From Marinospirillum perlucidum (GTDB taxonomy: Bacteria; Pseudomonadota; Gammaproteobacteria; Pseudomonadales; Halomonadaceae), in contig NZ_QFWJ01000001.1 of the NCBI RefSeq assembly GCF_003336805.1, positions 434,001-498,000 on the forward strand: a stretch of 64,000 nt of DNA. The letters are read 5' to 3'. Positions 16,441 through 25,436 of the stretch are shown piece after piece; the first letter of the stretch is position 1, and the number at the start of each line of letters is the position of its first letter. Position numbers and translations under genes: made by a program. The notes below the pieces were generated by a model. The model was not told the origin of the DNA, did no database searches, and saw only the letters and a program-made list of their open reading frames with translations.

Positions 16441-17493
16441 ATGAAAACAGTAGGTTATGCAGCCTATTCATCCGATGCGAAAATGGCTCCCTACCATTTT
16501 GAGCGTCGCGCCTTGAGAGCCAATGATGTGGCCATTGAAATTCTCTACAGCGGTGTCTGCCACTCGGATCTGCACACCGTCAATGGTGACTGGGGGCCTC
16601 AGCCTTATCCGCTGGTGCCGGGTCATGAGATCATTGGTCGGGTGATCGAAGTCGGCCCTGAGGTGACGCGTTACAAGGCCGGTGATCGTGTGGGTGTCGG
16701 CTGTATGGTGGATAGCTGCCAGGAGTGCGACCAGTGCCATGATCATGAAGAGCAGTATTGTCGTGAAGGCATGACGCCCACCTATGGCGCGCCGGATCGT
16801 GTCGATGGTGAAACCACCCAGGGCGGTTATTCCAAGCATATCGTCGTGCGTGAAGAGTTCGTTCTTAACATTCCTGAAGCCCTGGATATGTCTCGTGCCG
16901 CGCCGATTCTCTGTGCCGGTATTACCACCTTCTCACCGCTGCGTACCTGGAAGGTTGGCAAGGGCAGCCGTGTCGGTGTTATCGGCCTGGGTGGTCTGGG
17001 CCACATGGCGGTCAAACTGGCGGTGGCCATGGGCGCTGAAGTGACGGTTCTCAGCCGTTCCAAGAAGAAGGAAGATGAAGCTAAATCCCTGGGTGCTACG
17101 GGCATTCTGGCTTCAACTGATACCGAGGCCATGAAAGCGGCCAAGGCTTCCTTTGATCTGATTCTGGATACCGTGCCCGTTCAGCATGATGTCACCGTCT
17201 ATTCCCCACTGTTGGATGTCGATGGCACCCTGGTGATTGTCGGTCAGGTTGGTCCTATGGATGGCTTTATGTCCGTACCTCTGCTGATGGGTCGCCGCCG
17301 TGTTGCCGGTTCCCTGATCGGTGGTATCAAGGAAACCCAGGAAGTGCTGGATTTTTGTGCCGAGCACAATATTCATCCGGTGTGTGAAATCATCCGTCCT
17401 GATGAAATCAACCAGGCCTTTGATGTCATGGCCAAGGGCGATATTGCTCACCGTTATGTGATGGATATGTCTGAAATGGCCCTGGAAGACTAA
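16441..17493 (+). CDS. Zinc-dependent alcohol/aldehyde dehydrogenase (YahK/CAD type)
   Basis: A 350-aa medium-chain dehydrogenase. Catalytic zinc ligands C40 (GVCHSDLH) and H62-E63 (GHE) are visible, and the structural zinc cysteines are C93, C96, C99 and C107. The nucleotide fold has GVIGLGGLGHMA. It most resembles NADP-linked cinnamyl-alcohol/aldehyde reductases such as YahK. The ATG at 16441 is chosen for its AGGAG and family N-terminus; the frame is open 16 codons further upstream. It has its own promoter with a probable AraC operator and a terminator behind it. Likely role: reduction of toxic aldehydes. Confidence 0.93.
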   Translation: MKTVGYAAYSSDAKMAPYHFERRALRANDVAIEILYSGVCHSDLHTVNGDWGPQPYPLVPGHEIIGRVIEVGPEVTRYKAGDRVGVGCMVDSCQECDQCHDHEEQYCREGMTPTYGAPDRVDGETTQGGYSKHIVVREEFVLNIPEALDMSRAAPILCAGITTFSPLRTWKVGKGSRVGVIGLGGLGHMAVKLAVAMGAEVTVLSRSKKKEDEAKSLGATGILASTDTEAMKAAKASFDLILDTVPVQHDVTVYSPLLDVDGTLVIVGQVGPMDGFMSVPLLMGRRRVAGSLIGGIKETQEVLDFCAEHNIHPVCEIIRPDEINQAFDVMAKGDIAHRYVMDMSEMALED

Positions 17494-17516
17494 TCCGGGT
17501 GGGTAGCTAGTAGTAG

Positions 17517-17542
17517 CGCCCCGCCTGGTGCGGGGCGTTTTT
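17517..17542 (+). terminator. Rho-independent terminator after the alcohol dehydrogenase
   Basis: Stem CGCCCCGC / GCGGGGCG with loop CTGGT and five T residues directly after it. Confidence 0.92.
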
Positions 17543-17570
17543 GTGTGGATGCCGTGAAAAGGGCAGGTTG

Positions 17571-18461
17571 ATGGTGCTGGAAGAATTTGGTCGCAAGGCC
17601 GTTGAGTTGATCCAACCCCGAGTGGAGCAGCAGGGATTTACCCCGACGCCTTTGCCGGGTATTACTCTGGTGCATGGCCGCAGTCGCATCCAGCGCACCC
17701 CTTTGCTTTATGAACCCAGCCTGGTGATTCTGGCCCAGGGTCATAAAACCGGCTATCTGGGTGATCGGATAATTGAATACCATCCCGGCCAGTATCTGGT
17801 GCAAACCCTGCCCCTGCCTTTTGAATGTGAAACCCATGCCTCGCCCGAAGAGCCGCTTTATGGCGTTTGTGTAAGGCTGGATCCGGCACTGTTAAGTGAG
17901 CTGGTTACCGCCAGACGCCAGCAGGGAAGGGAGGCGGGGAAGGGTAATCCGCTGCCGATGGATTCGGTGCCCATGACCGAACGTATGGCCGGTGCCACCC
18001 TGCGCTTGCTGGAGGCGCTGCAGGACCCGGCGGAAATCCAGGCCATGGGGCAGGCGCGTGTTCGCGATCTGGTGTTTGAATCCCTGAATGGCGAACAGGG
18101 TCCGGCGTTGGAAGCCCTGGTGCTCAATCAGGGTCACTATGCCCGCATTGCCCGCGTTTTATCGGAACTTCACGCCGATTTGGCAGCAGCCCCCAGCGTG
18201 GAAGCTCTGGCGCAAAGCGTGAACATGAGTGTTTCTTCCTTTCACCAGCATTTTCGCGAGATCACTCGAACCTCGCCGGTGCAATATTTAAAACGCCTGC
18301 GCCTGATCAAGGCCCAGCAGTTGTTGATGCAGGCCAGGGTCAACGTCAATCAAGCCGCTCAGGCCGTGGGTTATCGCAGCCCGACTCAGTTTAGCCGTGA
18401 CTACAAGCGCTATTTTGGCAGCACTCCCAACCAGACTCGCCAGCAGCTCGAAGCCTCCTGA
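17571..18461 (+). CDS. AraC-family transcriptional regulator (AraC_N type)
   Basis: A 296-aa regulator: an N-terminal AraC_N domain (PLLYEPSLVILAQGHKTGYLG is a family hallmark) and a C-terminal double helix-turn-helix (about residues 200-290, with MSVSSFHQHFREITRTSPVQ and VGYRSPTQFSRDYKRYFG). E. coli YqhC, of the same subgroup, activates an aldehyde reductase in response to aldehydes. The gene lies directly downstream of an aldehyde/alcohol dehydrogenase and separated from it by a terminator, so regulation of that gene is likely. ATG 17571 is chosen for the AGGGCAGG upstream. Confidence 0.9.
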   Translation: MVLEEFGRKAVELIQPRVEQQGFTPTPLPGITLVHGRSRIQRTPLLYEPSLVILAQGHKTGYLGDRIIEYHPGQYLVQTLPLPFECETHASPEEPLYGVCVRLDPALLSELVTARRQQGREAGKGNPLPMDSVPMTERMAGATLRLLEALQDPAEIQAMGQARVRDLVFESLNGEQGPALEALVLNQGHYARIARVLSELHADLAAAPSVEALAQSVNMSVSSFHQHFREITRTSPVQYLKRLRLIKAQQLLMQARVNVNQAAQAVGYRSPTQFSRDYKRYFGSTPNQTRQQLEAS

Positions 18462-18693
18462 AACGAGGGTGTTTAGGTTGAAAGCTTTTTCAGCCAACTT
18501 CTTTATACCGTTATCTTCGTGATGGGGTTAAGCCTCCAAAACAAACCGATTAACAGCGCGAGGGGTCTTCAGGCGTCTTCCGGGAGGCGAGCAAAAATTG
18601 CTATCGAAAGCGAACCACGACCAGCCAAAGGAGTCTTTTGGTGGTCAGGCTGTTTTTGTATCGCGGTACAGCCATCAATCAAGGAGAAGTGTC

Positions 18694-18990
18694 ATGTTTC
18701 GAGTGGTTTATCAATGGAAGGTAGAAGAAGTTCAGTTCACTGATTTTAAGGCCAATTGGCAGCAAACAACCAATCGAATTCACGAAACTGTTCCTGGTGC
18801 TTTGGGCAGTTTTATGCTGCGTTCCAGTGAAGACCCCACGGAGGTGCTGACGATTGCCAAATGGAAGAGCCGATCTGACTGGGAGGCTTTTTGGCAGAAT
18901 GAAAATCCGACCCAGATGCAGGGAATGCGTCAGTTGGGTGAACGTGTGGCCGTGAAGGTTTATGATGAGATTGAGGATTTTACCCATTAA
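18694..18990 (+). CDS. Small ABM-like (dimeric alpha-beta barrel) protein
   Basis: A 98-aa protein with the pattern of antibiotic-biosynthesis-monooxygenase-like domains: MFRVVYQWKVEEVQF at the start, a central GSFMLRSSEDPTEVLTIAKW strand pair, and a C-terminal helix and strand. The ATG at 18694 has AAGGAG upstream. These small proteins are often heme- or quinone-related oxygenases, but no specific role can be given. The 232 bases before it hold only a weak stem (GGTTGAAA/TTTCAGCC near 18476) behind the AraC gene. Confidence 0.7.
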   Translation: MFRVVYQWKVEEVQFTDFKANWQQTTNRIHETVPGALGSFMLRSSEDPTEVLTIAKWKSRSDWEAFWQNENPTQMQGMRQLGERVAVKVYDEIEDFTH

Positions 18991-19019
18991 CGTTAATAAA
19001 TAGGGGCGAGGGTAGAGGC

Positions 19020-19454
19020 ATGCAAGGGCGGTGTAATTGCGGTGGTGTGGTTTTTGAGGTGAGCGAGCCGCTGCCGGGTCTGTATCAGTGTCATTGTTCT
19101 CTGTGTCGCCGTCAGGGTGGGGCGGGTGCTAATGCCGCAACACTGGTGGAAAAAGAGGCGTTTGCCTGGCGAGCGGGTGAAGAGCTGATCAGCCGCTGGC
19201 AGAAGATGACAGGGTTTACCTCTCACTTCTGCCGCGTGTGTGGTTCGCCACTGCCCAATCCGATAAAGGATCATTGGATGTGGGTTCCAGCAGGGCTTCT
19301 GGATAAAGCTGATGTTAAAGTTGTGGCTCACTTGCATCTTAATTCCCGCGCCAGTTGGGATCAGCCCGGTGAGGCCCCTTGCATGCTGCCATCACACCCG
19401 CAGGATCTGGAAGAATTCATTGCCTTTTTACGCCCGTCTGGCAAAAGTGAATAG
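19020..19454 (+). CDS. GFA/CENP-V-domain zinc protein
   Basis: A 144-aa member of the glutathione-dependent formaldehyde-activating enzyme family. Zinc cysteines appear as C5-x-C7, C24-x-C26-xx-C29 and C71-xx-C74, in the order expected for the GFA fold. These proteins bind two zinc ions and some bind glutathione adducts; the substrate of most is unknown. Start ATG 19020 follows AGGGGCGAGGGT. Confidence 0.9.
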   Translation: MQGRCNCGGVVFEVSEPLPGLYQCHCSLCRRQGGAGANAATLVEKEAFAWRAGEELISRWQKMTGFTSHFCRVCGSPLPNPIKDHWMWVPAGLLDKADVKVVAHLHLNSRASWDQPGEAPCMLPSHPQDLEEFIAFLRPSGKSE

Positions 19455-19590
19455 TCGCAGGTAGGGATTTGGGCCAATTCTCTGGTTTTTCACATTTTTT
19501 AGCTTGTGCCTGGGTAAGCTTTCTGGAATCATCACCCAGGCTTTTTACAAGCGTTCGGTCTTCTCGGTTTACTAGTAACAGGATGTGCCC

Positions 19591-20091
19591 ATGGCATTGG
19601 CTTTACCCCCCGACTTGGAAGTCAGGTTGAACCAGTTGAGCATCAAGTATGCTTTTCTGAATAGGATTCTGGGTTTTCTCTTTATGCCTTTCATTGCCCG
19701 CAGTGGCTTGAAGGTGAATTACGATCCCGCTAACTTTTATGCCTATCTGCCTAAAAAGCGCTTCAATTCCAATTGGTATGGCACCATGGCGGGAGCTGCG
19801 ATTCTGGGCAATAGTGAGCTGGCGGCCGGTTCCTACCTGTTTATGCTGACGCGGGGTGAATACCGCATGGTCTGCACTCATCTGGATTACCGTTTTCTGC
19901 TGCCCAGTACCGATTCGGTGACCTTCAAGGTCTCTCTGGATCAGGAAGAGTTGGCGGAAAAAGTCAAACAGGGTGGCCAGTTCATGATCGATATGACTCT
20001 GAAGCTGTATCGGGCGACCTCTCGCGACAAGACCGGTAAACGCATCGGTTCCGGTGATATCAGTTTCAAGGTCTGGCCGGTCAGGAGTTAG
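19591..20091 (+). CDS. DUF4442 hotdog-fold protein (thioesterase-like)
   Basis: A 166-aa protein matching DUF4442, related to hotdog-fold thioesterases: FNSNWYGTMAGAAILGNSELAAG in the core helix region (NSNWYGTMAGAAI) and a strand-rich C-terminal half. The ATG at 19591 is preferred because AGGA sits seven bases upstream; a GTG two codons earlier is the alternative. Adjacent to a multispanning membrane protein gene two bases downstream, so the two are probably co-translated. Confidence 0.75.
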   Translation: MALALPPDLEVRLNQLSIKYAFLNRILGFLFMPFIARSGLKVNYDPANFYAYLPKKRFNSNWYGTMAGAAILGNSELAAGSYLFMLTRGEYRMVCTHLDYRFLLPSTDSVTFKVSLDQEELAEKVKQGGQFMIDMTLKLYRATSRDKTGKRIGSGDISFKVWPVRS

Positions 20092-20093
20092 GC

Positions 20094-21170
20094 GTGGCGG
20101 CATCCCTGGGTTATGCCTTTTATCTGGCTTCTTCCTGGCTCTGGTGCATCGGGGCCTTTTTACCCGTTTTATTGTTAAGAGACTATGGCTGGGCCAGCCT
20201 GCTGGGGTTTGCCCTGGTCAATATCGGCGGGGCAGCAGCATTTGGCTGGGTGCTGCGTCCTGATCGCCAGCAGGCGTTTATGGCCCGCCATGCTTTCTGG
20301 CTGGAAATCTTCTCGCGCGTCACCATGGCTTACCAGCTGTTTTTCGTGGTCTGGTTGAGTGTGTTGATCAGTGTCTGGCTGCTGCCCTTGATGCTGCTGC
20401 TGGCGACTATTTTTTACCTGACAGGGCGTTGGTCCCAGCTTTTAGCGGTTGGGCTGTTTCTTGTCTCGCTACTCCTTTTTGCCCTCTATCAACCCCAGTT
20501 GGCCGTGACCGAGCAACTGACCCTGGCCCCTGGTTGGTGGCATACCCTCCTGCCTTTGGCCCTGGGTTTTCTGTTATCGCCTTATCTGGATATCACCTTT
20601 CATCGCGCGCTGGCGCTCAGTCCTCATCCGCGCTGGAGTTTTACTCTGGGCTTTGGGCTCTTTTTCCTCTGCTTGCTGGCGTTCGTTTTCTTTTACAGCC
20701 AGGATCTACGCCAGTTGATGGCGGGTGGGGCAGTACAACTGGCGGTCATCTGGCCGGTGGTGGCCTTTATTCTGCTGCAAACGGCTTTTACCCTGGCTGT
20801 GCATTTTCAGGAAATCCAGCGTTTTCGCCCGCGGACGCGCTCGGGTTGGCTGTTGTCCCTGGTCGGGGTGCTGCTGGTGTTTTTTCCTTTGCTGCAGGCA
20901 GGTACTTCCGGCAGTTTGGCGTTTTTGTCGCCGGGTGAACTGATTTATAAAGGTTTTCTCTACGCCTACGGTCTGGTGTTTCCTCTCTATCTGTTATTGG
21001 GTCAGAACCGGCGTCTCTTCTGGCTTACTCTTCTCCTGGCCTCTCCGGCCTATGCCCTGGGTTTTCTGCTGGGGCAGGACTACTTGTATTTTCTTAGCCT
21101 GAGCTTGCTGCCGATAGTGGTGGCAGGTTTGCTGCGCTGGTTGCAAAAGCCCGCCCGTCTTTTTGCCTGA
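20094..21170 (+). CDS. Multispanning membrane protein of unknown function
   Basis: A 358-aa protein, very hydrophobic throughout, with about ten to eleven transmembrane segments and few charged loops. No transporter or enzyme motif is recognised. It starts with GTG (AGGAG eleven bases upstream), two bases after the DUF4442 gene, so it may work with that protein on lipid or acyl-CoA chemistry; this is only a context guess. Confidence 0.75.
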   Translation: MAASLGYAFYLASSWLWCIGAFLPVLLLRDYGWASLLGFALVNIGGAAAFGWVLRPDRQQAFMARHAFWLEIFSRVTMAYQLFFVVWLSVLISVWLLPLMLLLATIFYLTGRWSQLLAVGLFLVSLLLFALYQPQLAVTEQLTLAPGWWHTLLPLALGFLLSPYLDITFHRALALSPHPRWSFTLGFGLFFLCLLAFVFFYSQDLRQLMAGGAVQLAVIWPVVAFILLQTAFTLAVHFQEIQRFRPRTRSGWLLSLVGVLLVFFPLLQAGTSGSLAFLSPGELIYKGFLYAYGLVFPLYLLLGQNRRLFWLTLLLASPAYALGFLLGQDYLYFLSLSLLPIVVAGLLRWLQKPARLFA

Positions 21171-21215
21171 TCGGCGCGGGATGTCTATTTTTTCTGGTGA
21201 AATCGGGAGTTTTTC

Positions 21216-21800
21216 TTGTCGGCAGATCTGGTTTCCATTCTTGATTTTATTGTCCAGGTTGAGCAGCTTAAGGCGGTGGATCGCAAGACCCGCCCCGTAG
21301 GCCTGGATCGCTATGAAAATTCGGCGGAACATTCCTGGCATGTGTGCCTGGCTGCACTGATGCTCAAGGATCATGCCGATGAGGCGATTGATATTGATCG
21401 GGTGATTCGCATGCTCTTGATCCACGATCTGGGCGAAATCGATGCTGGTGACAAGATTATTTACAGCAGCGAAACGCCCGAGCAGAAGGCCGCCGAAGCC
21501 AGGGGCGTGGAACGACTGCTGGCTTATCTCTCTGACGAGCAGTTTGAGGAATATCGAGCCTTATGGCTGGAGTTCGAGGCCGGAGAAACACCGGATTCGC
21601 GTTTTGCTCGTGCTATCGACCGGGTGCCGCCCCTCTTGCATAATCTTAATGGGGGCGGGCATAGTTGGAAGGCTCACGGGGTGGATGCCGGACAGGTGTT
21701 TGCCATTAATGAGCGTATCGGTCAGGGCAGTCAGGCTCTCTGGAAGGAGCTGCGTAACCAGTTGCAGGACGCTGTGGATGAGGGGTTGTTGAAACCCTGA
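21216..21800 (+). CDS. HD-domain hydrolase (YfbR/HDDC2-like 5'-nucleotidase)
   Basis: A 194-aa HD_3-type phosphohydrolase. Metal-binding residues are visible as AEHSWH (H39, H42), H70-D71 (IHDLGE) and D135 (RAIDRV). YfbR and HDDC2 remove the 5' phosphate from deoxynucleoside monophosphates and this protein has the same layout. The start is TTG at 21216 with CGGGAG upstream. Confidence 0.88.
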   Translation: MSADLVSILDFIVQVEQLKAVDRKTRPVGLDRYENSAEHSWHVCLAALMLKDHADEAIDIDRVIRMLLIHDLGEIDAGDKIIYSSETPEQKAAEARGVERLLAYLSDEQFEEYRALWLEFEAGETPDSRFARAIDRVPPLLHNLNGGGHSWKAHGVDAGQVFAINERIGQGSQALWKELRNQLQDAVDEGLLKP

Positions 21801-21897
21801 AACTGGAAACAAATTGTCATCCGAGCGCAGTAGACTGCGGCCAGGTCGGGGTGGCGAAGGCTGTCCCTGGTTATGACTCTTCATGGAGAATAAAGGG

Positions 21898-22575
21898 ATG
21901 AGGCTGGACAGGATCGTTCCCTGGGGCCGTTCTTTTGCAGAATACCAGGCCATGTTTTCACTGACGCAGCAGGATCTGGATGCCCGTATTCTGGGCTGTG
22001 GCGATGGACCGGCCAGTTTCAATGCCGAGTTGACCGAGCGTGGAGGCCGAGTGGTGTCCGTCGATCCGGTCTATCAGTTCTCTGCCCAACAGTTGCAGCA
22101 AAGAATTGATGAGGTTTATCCGCGCATCATGACCCAGATGGCGGCTAACCGCGAAAATTATAACTGGCAGAAACTGCGAAGCCCCCAGGAGCTGGGCGAG
22201 GTACGCATGGCTGCCATGCGCCGTTTTTTGCAGGATTATGACCAGGGATGCAGCGAAGGTCGCTACCTCCAGGGTGGTTTGCCCGATTTACCCTTTGTCG
22301 ATCAAACCTTTGATCTGGCTCTTTCTTCCCATTTTCTCTTTCTTTACAGTGATTTCCTGGATTTTGACCAGCATCTGCAGGGCATCCGGGAAATGGCTCG
22401 AGTGGCCCGGGAAGTGCGCATCTATCCATTGCTGGCACTGGATGGCCGCGAATCCGAGTATCTGGCCGAGATCCTCGAGCAGCTGCCTCTGCTGGGGTTT
22501 TTTGCCCGTCTGGAGACCGTCAGCTATCGTTTTCAAAAAGGGGCCACCCAGATGCTGGTGGTGACCCCTCGATAG
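21898..22575 (+). CDS. SAM-dependent methyltransferase-like protein
   Basis: A 225-aa protein with a Rossmann methyltransferase core: ILGCGDGPASFNAELTERG (motif I) and the acidic end of strand 2 at VVSVDPVYQF. The later DLALSSHFLFLYS segment is motif IV-like. ATG 21898 is preferred over 21883 because GGAG lies at the right distance. Substrate unknown. Confidence 0.78.
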   Translation: MRLDRIVPWGRSFAEYQAMFSLTQQDLDARILGCGDGPASFNAELTERGGRVVSVDPVYQFSAQQLQQRIDEVYPRIMTQMAANRENYNWQKLRSPQELGEVRMAAMRRFLQDYDQGCSEGRYLQGGLPDLPFVDQTFDLALSSHFLFLYSDFLDFDQHLQGIREMARVAREVRIYPLLALDGRESEYLAEILEQLPLLGFFARLETVSYRFQKGATQMLVVTPR

Positions 22576-22621
22576 AAGGGGCATGCTGACAAGTAATTAA
22601 AGTTTTTGACCAGGAACAAGA

Positions 22622-23110
22622 ATGCAAATACGTGAAGCCCAAGCGGCTGATTTTGATGCTATCTGGCCTATTTTTCATGAAGTGGCTGCTGCCGGAGAGA
22701 CCTATGCCTACCCACGCGATATTACGCGTGATGCTGCCGAGCGTATCTGGATGCAGCAACCTCGCCAAACCTGGGTGGTGGAAGAAGACGGCCAGCTGTT
22801 GGGCACCTATTATATAAAGACCAACCAGGGCGGTCCGGGCCAGCATGTCTGCAACTGCGGTTATATGGTGGCCTCGGCAGCCAGAGGGCGGGGCTTGGCC
22901 ACAGCCCTGTGCGAGCATTCCCAGAAGCAGGCCAGGGCTTTAGGTTACCAGGCCATGCAGTTTAATTTTGTTGCAGCCACCAACGAAGGCGCTGTGCGGC
23001 TCTGGAAAAAACTGGGCTTTGCCGAAGTCGGGCGCTTACCCGGCGCGTTTAATCATCCGCAGGCGGGTTATGTTGATGCGCTGGTCATGTATAAATGGCT
23101 GGGCTCTTAG
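22622..23110 (+). CDS. GNAT-family N-acetyltransferase
   Basis: A 162-aa protein with a single GNAT domain. Motif A is at GYMVASAARGRGLATALCEH (the R-G-R-G-L-A acetyl-CoA loop) and motif B includes FNFVAATNEGAVRLWKKLGF. Related to phosphinothricin/amino-acid N-acetyltransferases of the YncA kind. Substrate not predictable. Its stop overlaps the start of the next membrane-protein frame. Confidence 0.92.
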   Translation: MQIREAQAADFDAIWPIFHEVAAAGETYAYPRDITRDAAERIWMQQPRQTWVVEEDGQLLGTYYIKTNQGGPGQHVCNCGYMVASAARGRGLATALCEHSQKQARALGYQAMQFNFVAATNEGAVRLWKKLGFAEVGRLPGAFNHPQAGYVDALVMYKWLGS

Positions 23111-23496
23111 TGGTGTTGCTGAAAGCCCTGGCGGCAAGCCTGCTTTTGGTGGTGGCGGAGATTGCCAATGGTAATCTGAGAGTCAGGATTTTGAATCGCC
23201 GTTTGGGCAAGCGTCGCGCCAAGGTTTGGAGCCTGTTGCTGGGCTGCCTCTTGATCCTGGTGATCTGTGTTTTGACGCTGCCCTGGATCAATCCGCAGAC
23301 CCGACTTGAAAGCCTGGCGGTCGGTAGCAGCTGGCTGCTGGTCTTGCTGGCGCTGGATTTGTATTTCGGGCGCTATGTTTTTCGTTTTAGCTGGCAGCGT
23401 ATTGGCGAGGATTTTAATCCGCTCAAGGGCGGTTATCTCAGCCTGGGGATGCTCTGGGTGCTGTTGTGCCCCTTGCTGGTCTTCAGCTGGGGCTGA
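23095..23496 (+). CDS. Small membrane protein of unknown function
   Basis: A 133-aa protein with four hydrophobic segments (about residues 4-25, 45-63, 77-90 and 115-131), and a basic loop RILNRRLGKRRAKVW after the first. The ATG at 23095 overlaps the GNAT gene by 16 bases; GTG codons at 23110 and 23113 are alternative starts in the same frame. No family recognised. Confidence 0.7.
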   Translation: MAGLLVVLLKALAASLLLVVAEIANGNLRVRILNRRLGKRRAKVWSLLLGCLLILVICVLTLPWINPQTRLESLAVGSSWLLVLLALDLYFGRYVFRFSWQRIGEDFNPLKGGYLSLGMLWVLLCPLLVFSWG

Positions 23497-23510
23497 TTTT
23501 GAGGTGATCC

Positions 23511-23924
23511 ATGCAGGTCGTGATTCAGGAAGAAGAAACAGGTTGTGGGCTGGCTTCGGTGGCCAATATTCTTGGTTGTAGCTATGCCCAAGTGCGCCAG
23601 TTGGCGGCTAAAAAGGGAATCTTTGCCGCAGATACCCGGCTTTGGTCGGAAACGGGTTATGTTCGTGATCTGCTGGAAGATCAGGGCGTGCGTCTGGGAG
23701 CGGATCAGCAGCCGTTTGTCTCCTGGGAGGCCCTGCCGGATACAGCTTTGCTGGCCATCAAGCACCACCGTGAAGGGGATCGTGATTTCTGGCACTGGGT
23801 GGTTTTCAAACGTCGGCAGGGGGAGGCTCGGGTGCTGGATTCCGCGGCCTATCTGGAATCCAACCTGAGACAGGATTGGGAAGGGATGCAGCCGCGCTGG
23901 TTTATTGAGGTTTACGATAATTAA
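23511..23924 (+). CDS. Stand-alone C39-like papain-fold protein
   Basis: A 137-aa protein resembling the peptidase C39 domain without transporter parts. C12 sits in ETGCGLASVANILG, H95 in FWHWVVFK and D110 in VLDSAAY, giving a Cys-His-Asp triad in the C39 order. C39 domains cut double-glycine leaders; no leader-bearing peptide gene is seen beside it. There is no signal peptide, so it acts in the cytoplasm or is a C39-like domain of another role. Confidence 0.78.
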   Translation: MQVVIQEEETGCGLASVANILGCSYAQVRQLAAKKGIFAADTRLWSETGYVRDLLEDQGVRLGADQQPFVSWEALPDTALLAIKHHREGDRDFWHWVVFKRRQGEARVLDSAAYLESNLRQDWEGMQPRWFIEVYDN

Positions 23925-23954
23925 AAGACGGTTTTGTTAACGATTGAGGTGTTG

Positions 23955-24437
23955 ATGCTTAGCTCTACCGATAGAAAGTACCTGGAACGCTGCCTGGAAC
24001 TGGCTGAGCAGGCCCTGGAAGCCGGTGATGAACCCTTTGGTTCTGTTCTGGTTTCTGCCGAAGGTGAGGTGCTTTTTGCAGACCATAATCATGTTGCCTC
24101 CGGCGATGCCACCCAGCATCCCGAATTTGCCATCGCCCGCTGGGCGGCCGATCATCTGACGCCCGAGCAGAGAGCGGCTGCCACCGTCTATACTTCCGGT
24201 GAGCACTGTCCCATGTGCGCAGCAGCCCATGGCTGGGTCGGCCTGGGTCGAATTGTCTATATCAGTTCTTCCGAGCAGTTGGGCCAGTGGTTATCGCAAT
24301 TGGGTGTGGCCGCGCCACCGGTCAAAACCCTGCCCATTCAGGCGGTGGTTCCAGATGCTCAGGTGGAAGGTCCGGTCGAGGATTTGGCGCCCAGGGTCTA
24401 CGAGCTGCACCGGCGTTTACATCGACCCGGTGACTGA
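23955..24437 (+). CDS. Nucleoside/cytidine deaminase family protein
   Basis: A 160-aa zinc deaminase: H55-P-E57 (HPE, with the catalytic glutamate) and C85-PM-C88 (HCPMC) form the metal site of the CDA fold. The C-terminal extension of about 50 residues is like guanine/nucleoside deaminases rather than TadA. The ATG at 23955 has GAGG upstream; the frame is open seven codons earlier. Base specificity unknown. Confidence 0.85.
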   Translation: MLSSTDRKYLERCLELAEQALEAGDEPFGSVLVSAEGEVLFADHNHVASGDATQHPEFAIARWAADHLTPEQRAAATVYTSGEHCPMCAAAHGWVGLGRIVYISSSEQLGQWLSQLGVAAPPVKTLPIQAVVPDAQVEGPVEDLAPRVYELHRRLHRPGD

Positions 24438-24515
24438 TGTTAGGGTGAAACTGTTGCTAAAGCTGGCATTAATCAACTTAGCTTGTTTAATGAACAGCAA
24501 AAAAAGGAGGTGCTG

Positions 24516-24899
24516 ATGAGTTTCAAGAAGCATGGTATTTCATTTGGTCTGCAAAGAGTGGATGATGACTTTATCCTTTTTATCAAGGCTCAAGGCAAGC
24601 TGACCCATTCGGATTATGCCACCATGGTTCCCTTGCTGGAATCCGCGCTGCAGGGGGTGGAAAAGCCCAGTCTCAAGGTGCTGGCTGATTTGTCCGAGTT
24701 TGAAGGCTGGGAGCTGAGAGCAGCCTGGGATGACCTCAAGCTGGGCCTGAAGCATGGCTCTGAATTTGCAAAAATTGCCATCTACGGGCATAAAAGCTGG
24801 CAAGAGCTGGCGGCCAAGGTCGGCAGTTGGTTTGTCTCGGGTGATATCCAGTCCTTTGATGATTACGAGGCGGCCATGCAGTGGCTGGCTGAAGACTAA
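24516..24899 (+). CDS. STAS/SpoIIAA-like protein
   Basis: A 127-aa SpoIIAA-like (DUF3478 type) domain: alternating strands and helices with KVLADLSEFEGWELRAAWDDLK in the middle (LADLSEFEGW). These proteins bind nonpolar ligands in related structures, but their cellular role is unclear. ATG 24516 is preceded by AAGGAGG. Followed by a clear terminator. Confidence 0.82.
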   Translation: MSFKKHGISFGLQRVDDDFILFIKAQGKLTHSDYATMVPLLESALQGVEKPSLKVLADLSEFEGWELRAAWDDLKLGLKHGSEFAKIAIYGHKSWQELAAKVGSWFVSGDIQSFDDYEAAMQWLAED

Positions 24900-24907
24900 G
24901 CCTGAAG

Positions 24908-24932
24908 GCCCGGCAGCCGCCGGGCTTTTTTT
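24908..24932 (+). terminator. Rho-independent terminator
   Basis: Stem GCCCGGC / GCCGGGC with loop AGCC and seven T residues, directly after the STAS-like gene. Confidence 0.93.
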
Positions 24933-24959
24933 GGTATCCAGGAAGAGGAGATCTGATCC

Positions 24960-25415
24960 GTGCATTTGACTGCTGCTGCTATCCAGGCTTTGGAAGGCGA
25001 ACACAAAACGCATTTTCTCAATCCCCAGGCACAAAGGCATAATGTCTCCCTTGGCGATGCCGTGGGCCTGAAAAACCTGGGTGTTCACAAGATCAGCGTA
25101 GAGCCGGGGTGCTATTCCACCGAGCTGCACTACCACCATTATGAAGAAGAGTGTCTTTATGTGCTCTCGGGACAAGCACAGCTTACCCTGGGTGAGGAAA
25201 CCCGGAACGTGGGGCCGGGTGATTTTATCGGTTGCCCACTGAATGGTGTGGCTCATGCACTTTACAATAACGGCCAGGAGCCACTGGTCTGCCTGGTAAT
25301 CGGTCAGCGATTGGAGCAGGATATCAGCGATTATCCGCGTCTGGGTCAGCGTCTTTACCGCCACTCCGGTCATTGGGATTTGGTTGAGCAGCAGGCACTC
25401 AAAAAAATTAAGTAA
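24960..25415 (+). CDS. Cupin-domain protein
   Basis: A 151-aa single cupin. The metal motif 1 is in ELHYHHYEEECLYVLSG (two His and a Glu) and motif 2 in GVAHALYNN (PLNGVAHA). The start is GTG at 24960 with AGGAG ten bases upstream. Many such proteins are small dioxygenases or isomerases; no substrate can be named. Confidence 0.85.
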   Translation: MHLTAAAIQALEGEHKTHFLNPQAQRHNVSLGDAVGLKNLGVHKISVEPGCYSTELHYHHYEEECLYVLSGQAQLTLGEETRNVGPGDFIGCPLNGVAHALYNNGQEPLVCLVIGQRLEQDISDYPRLGQRLYRHSGHWDLVEQQALKKIK

Positions 25416-25436
25416 CCAGCGAGTAGGTGTTTTTCC

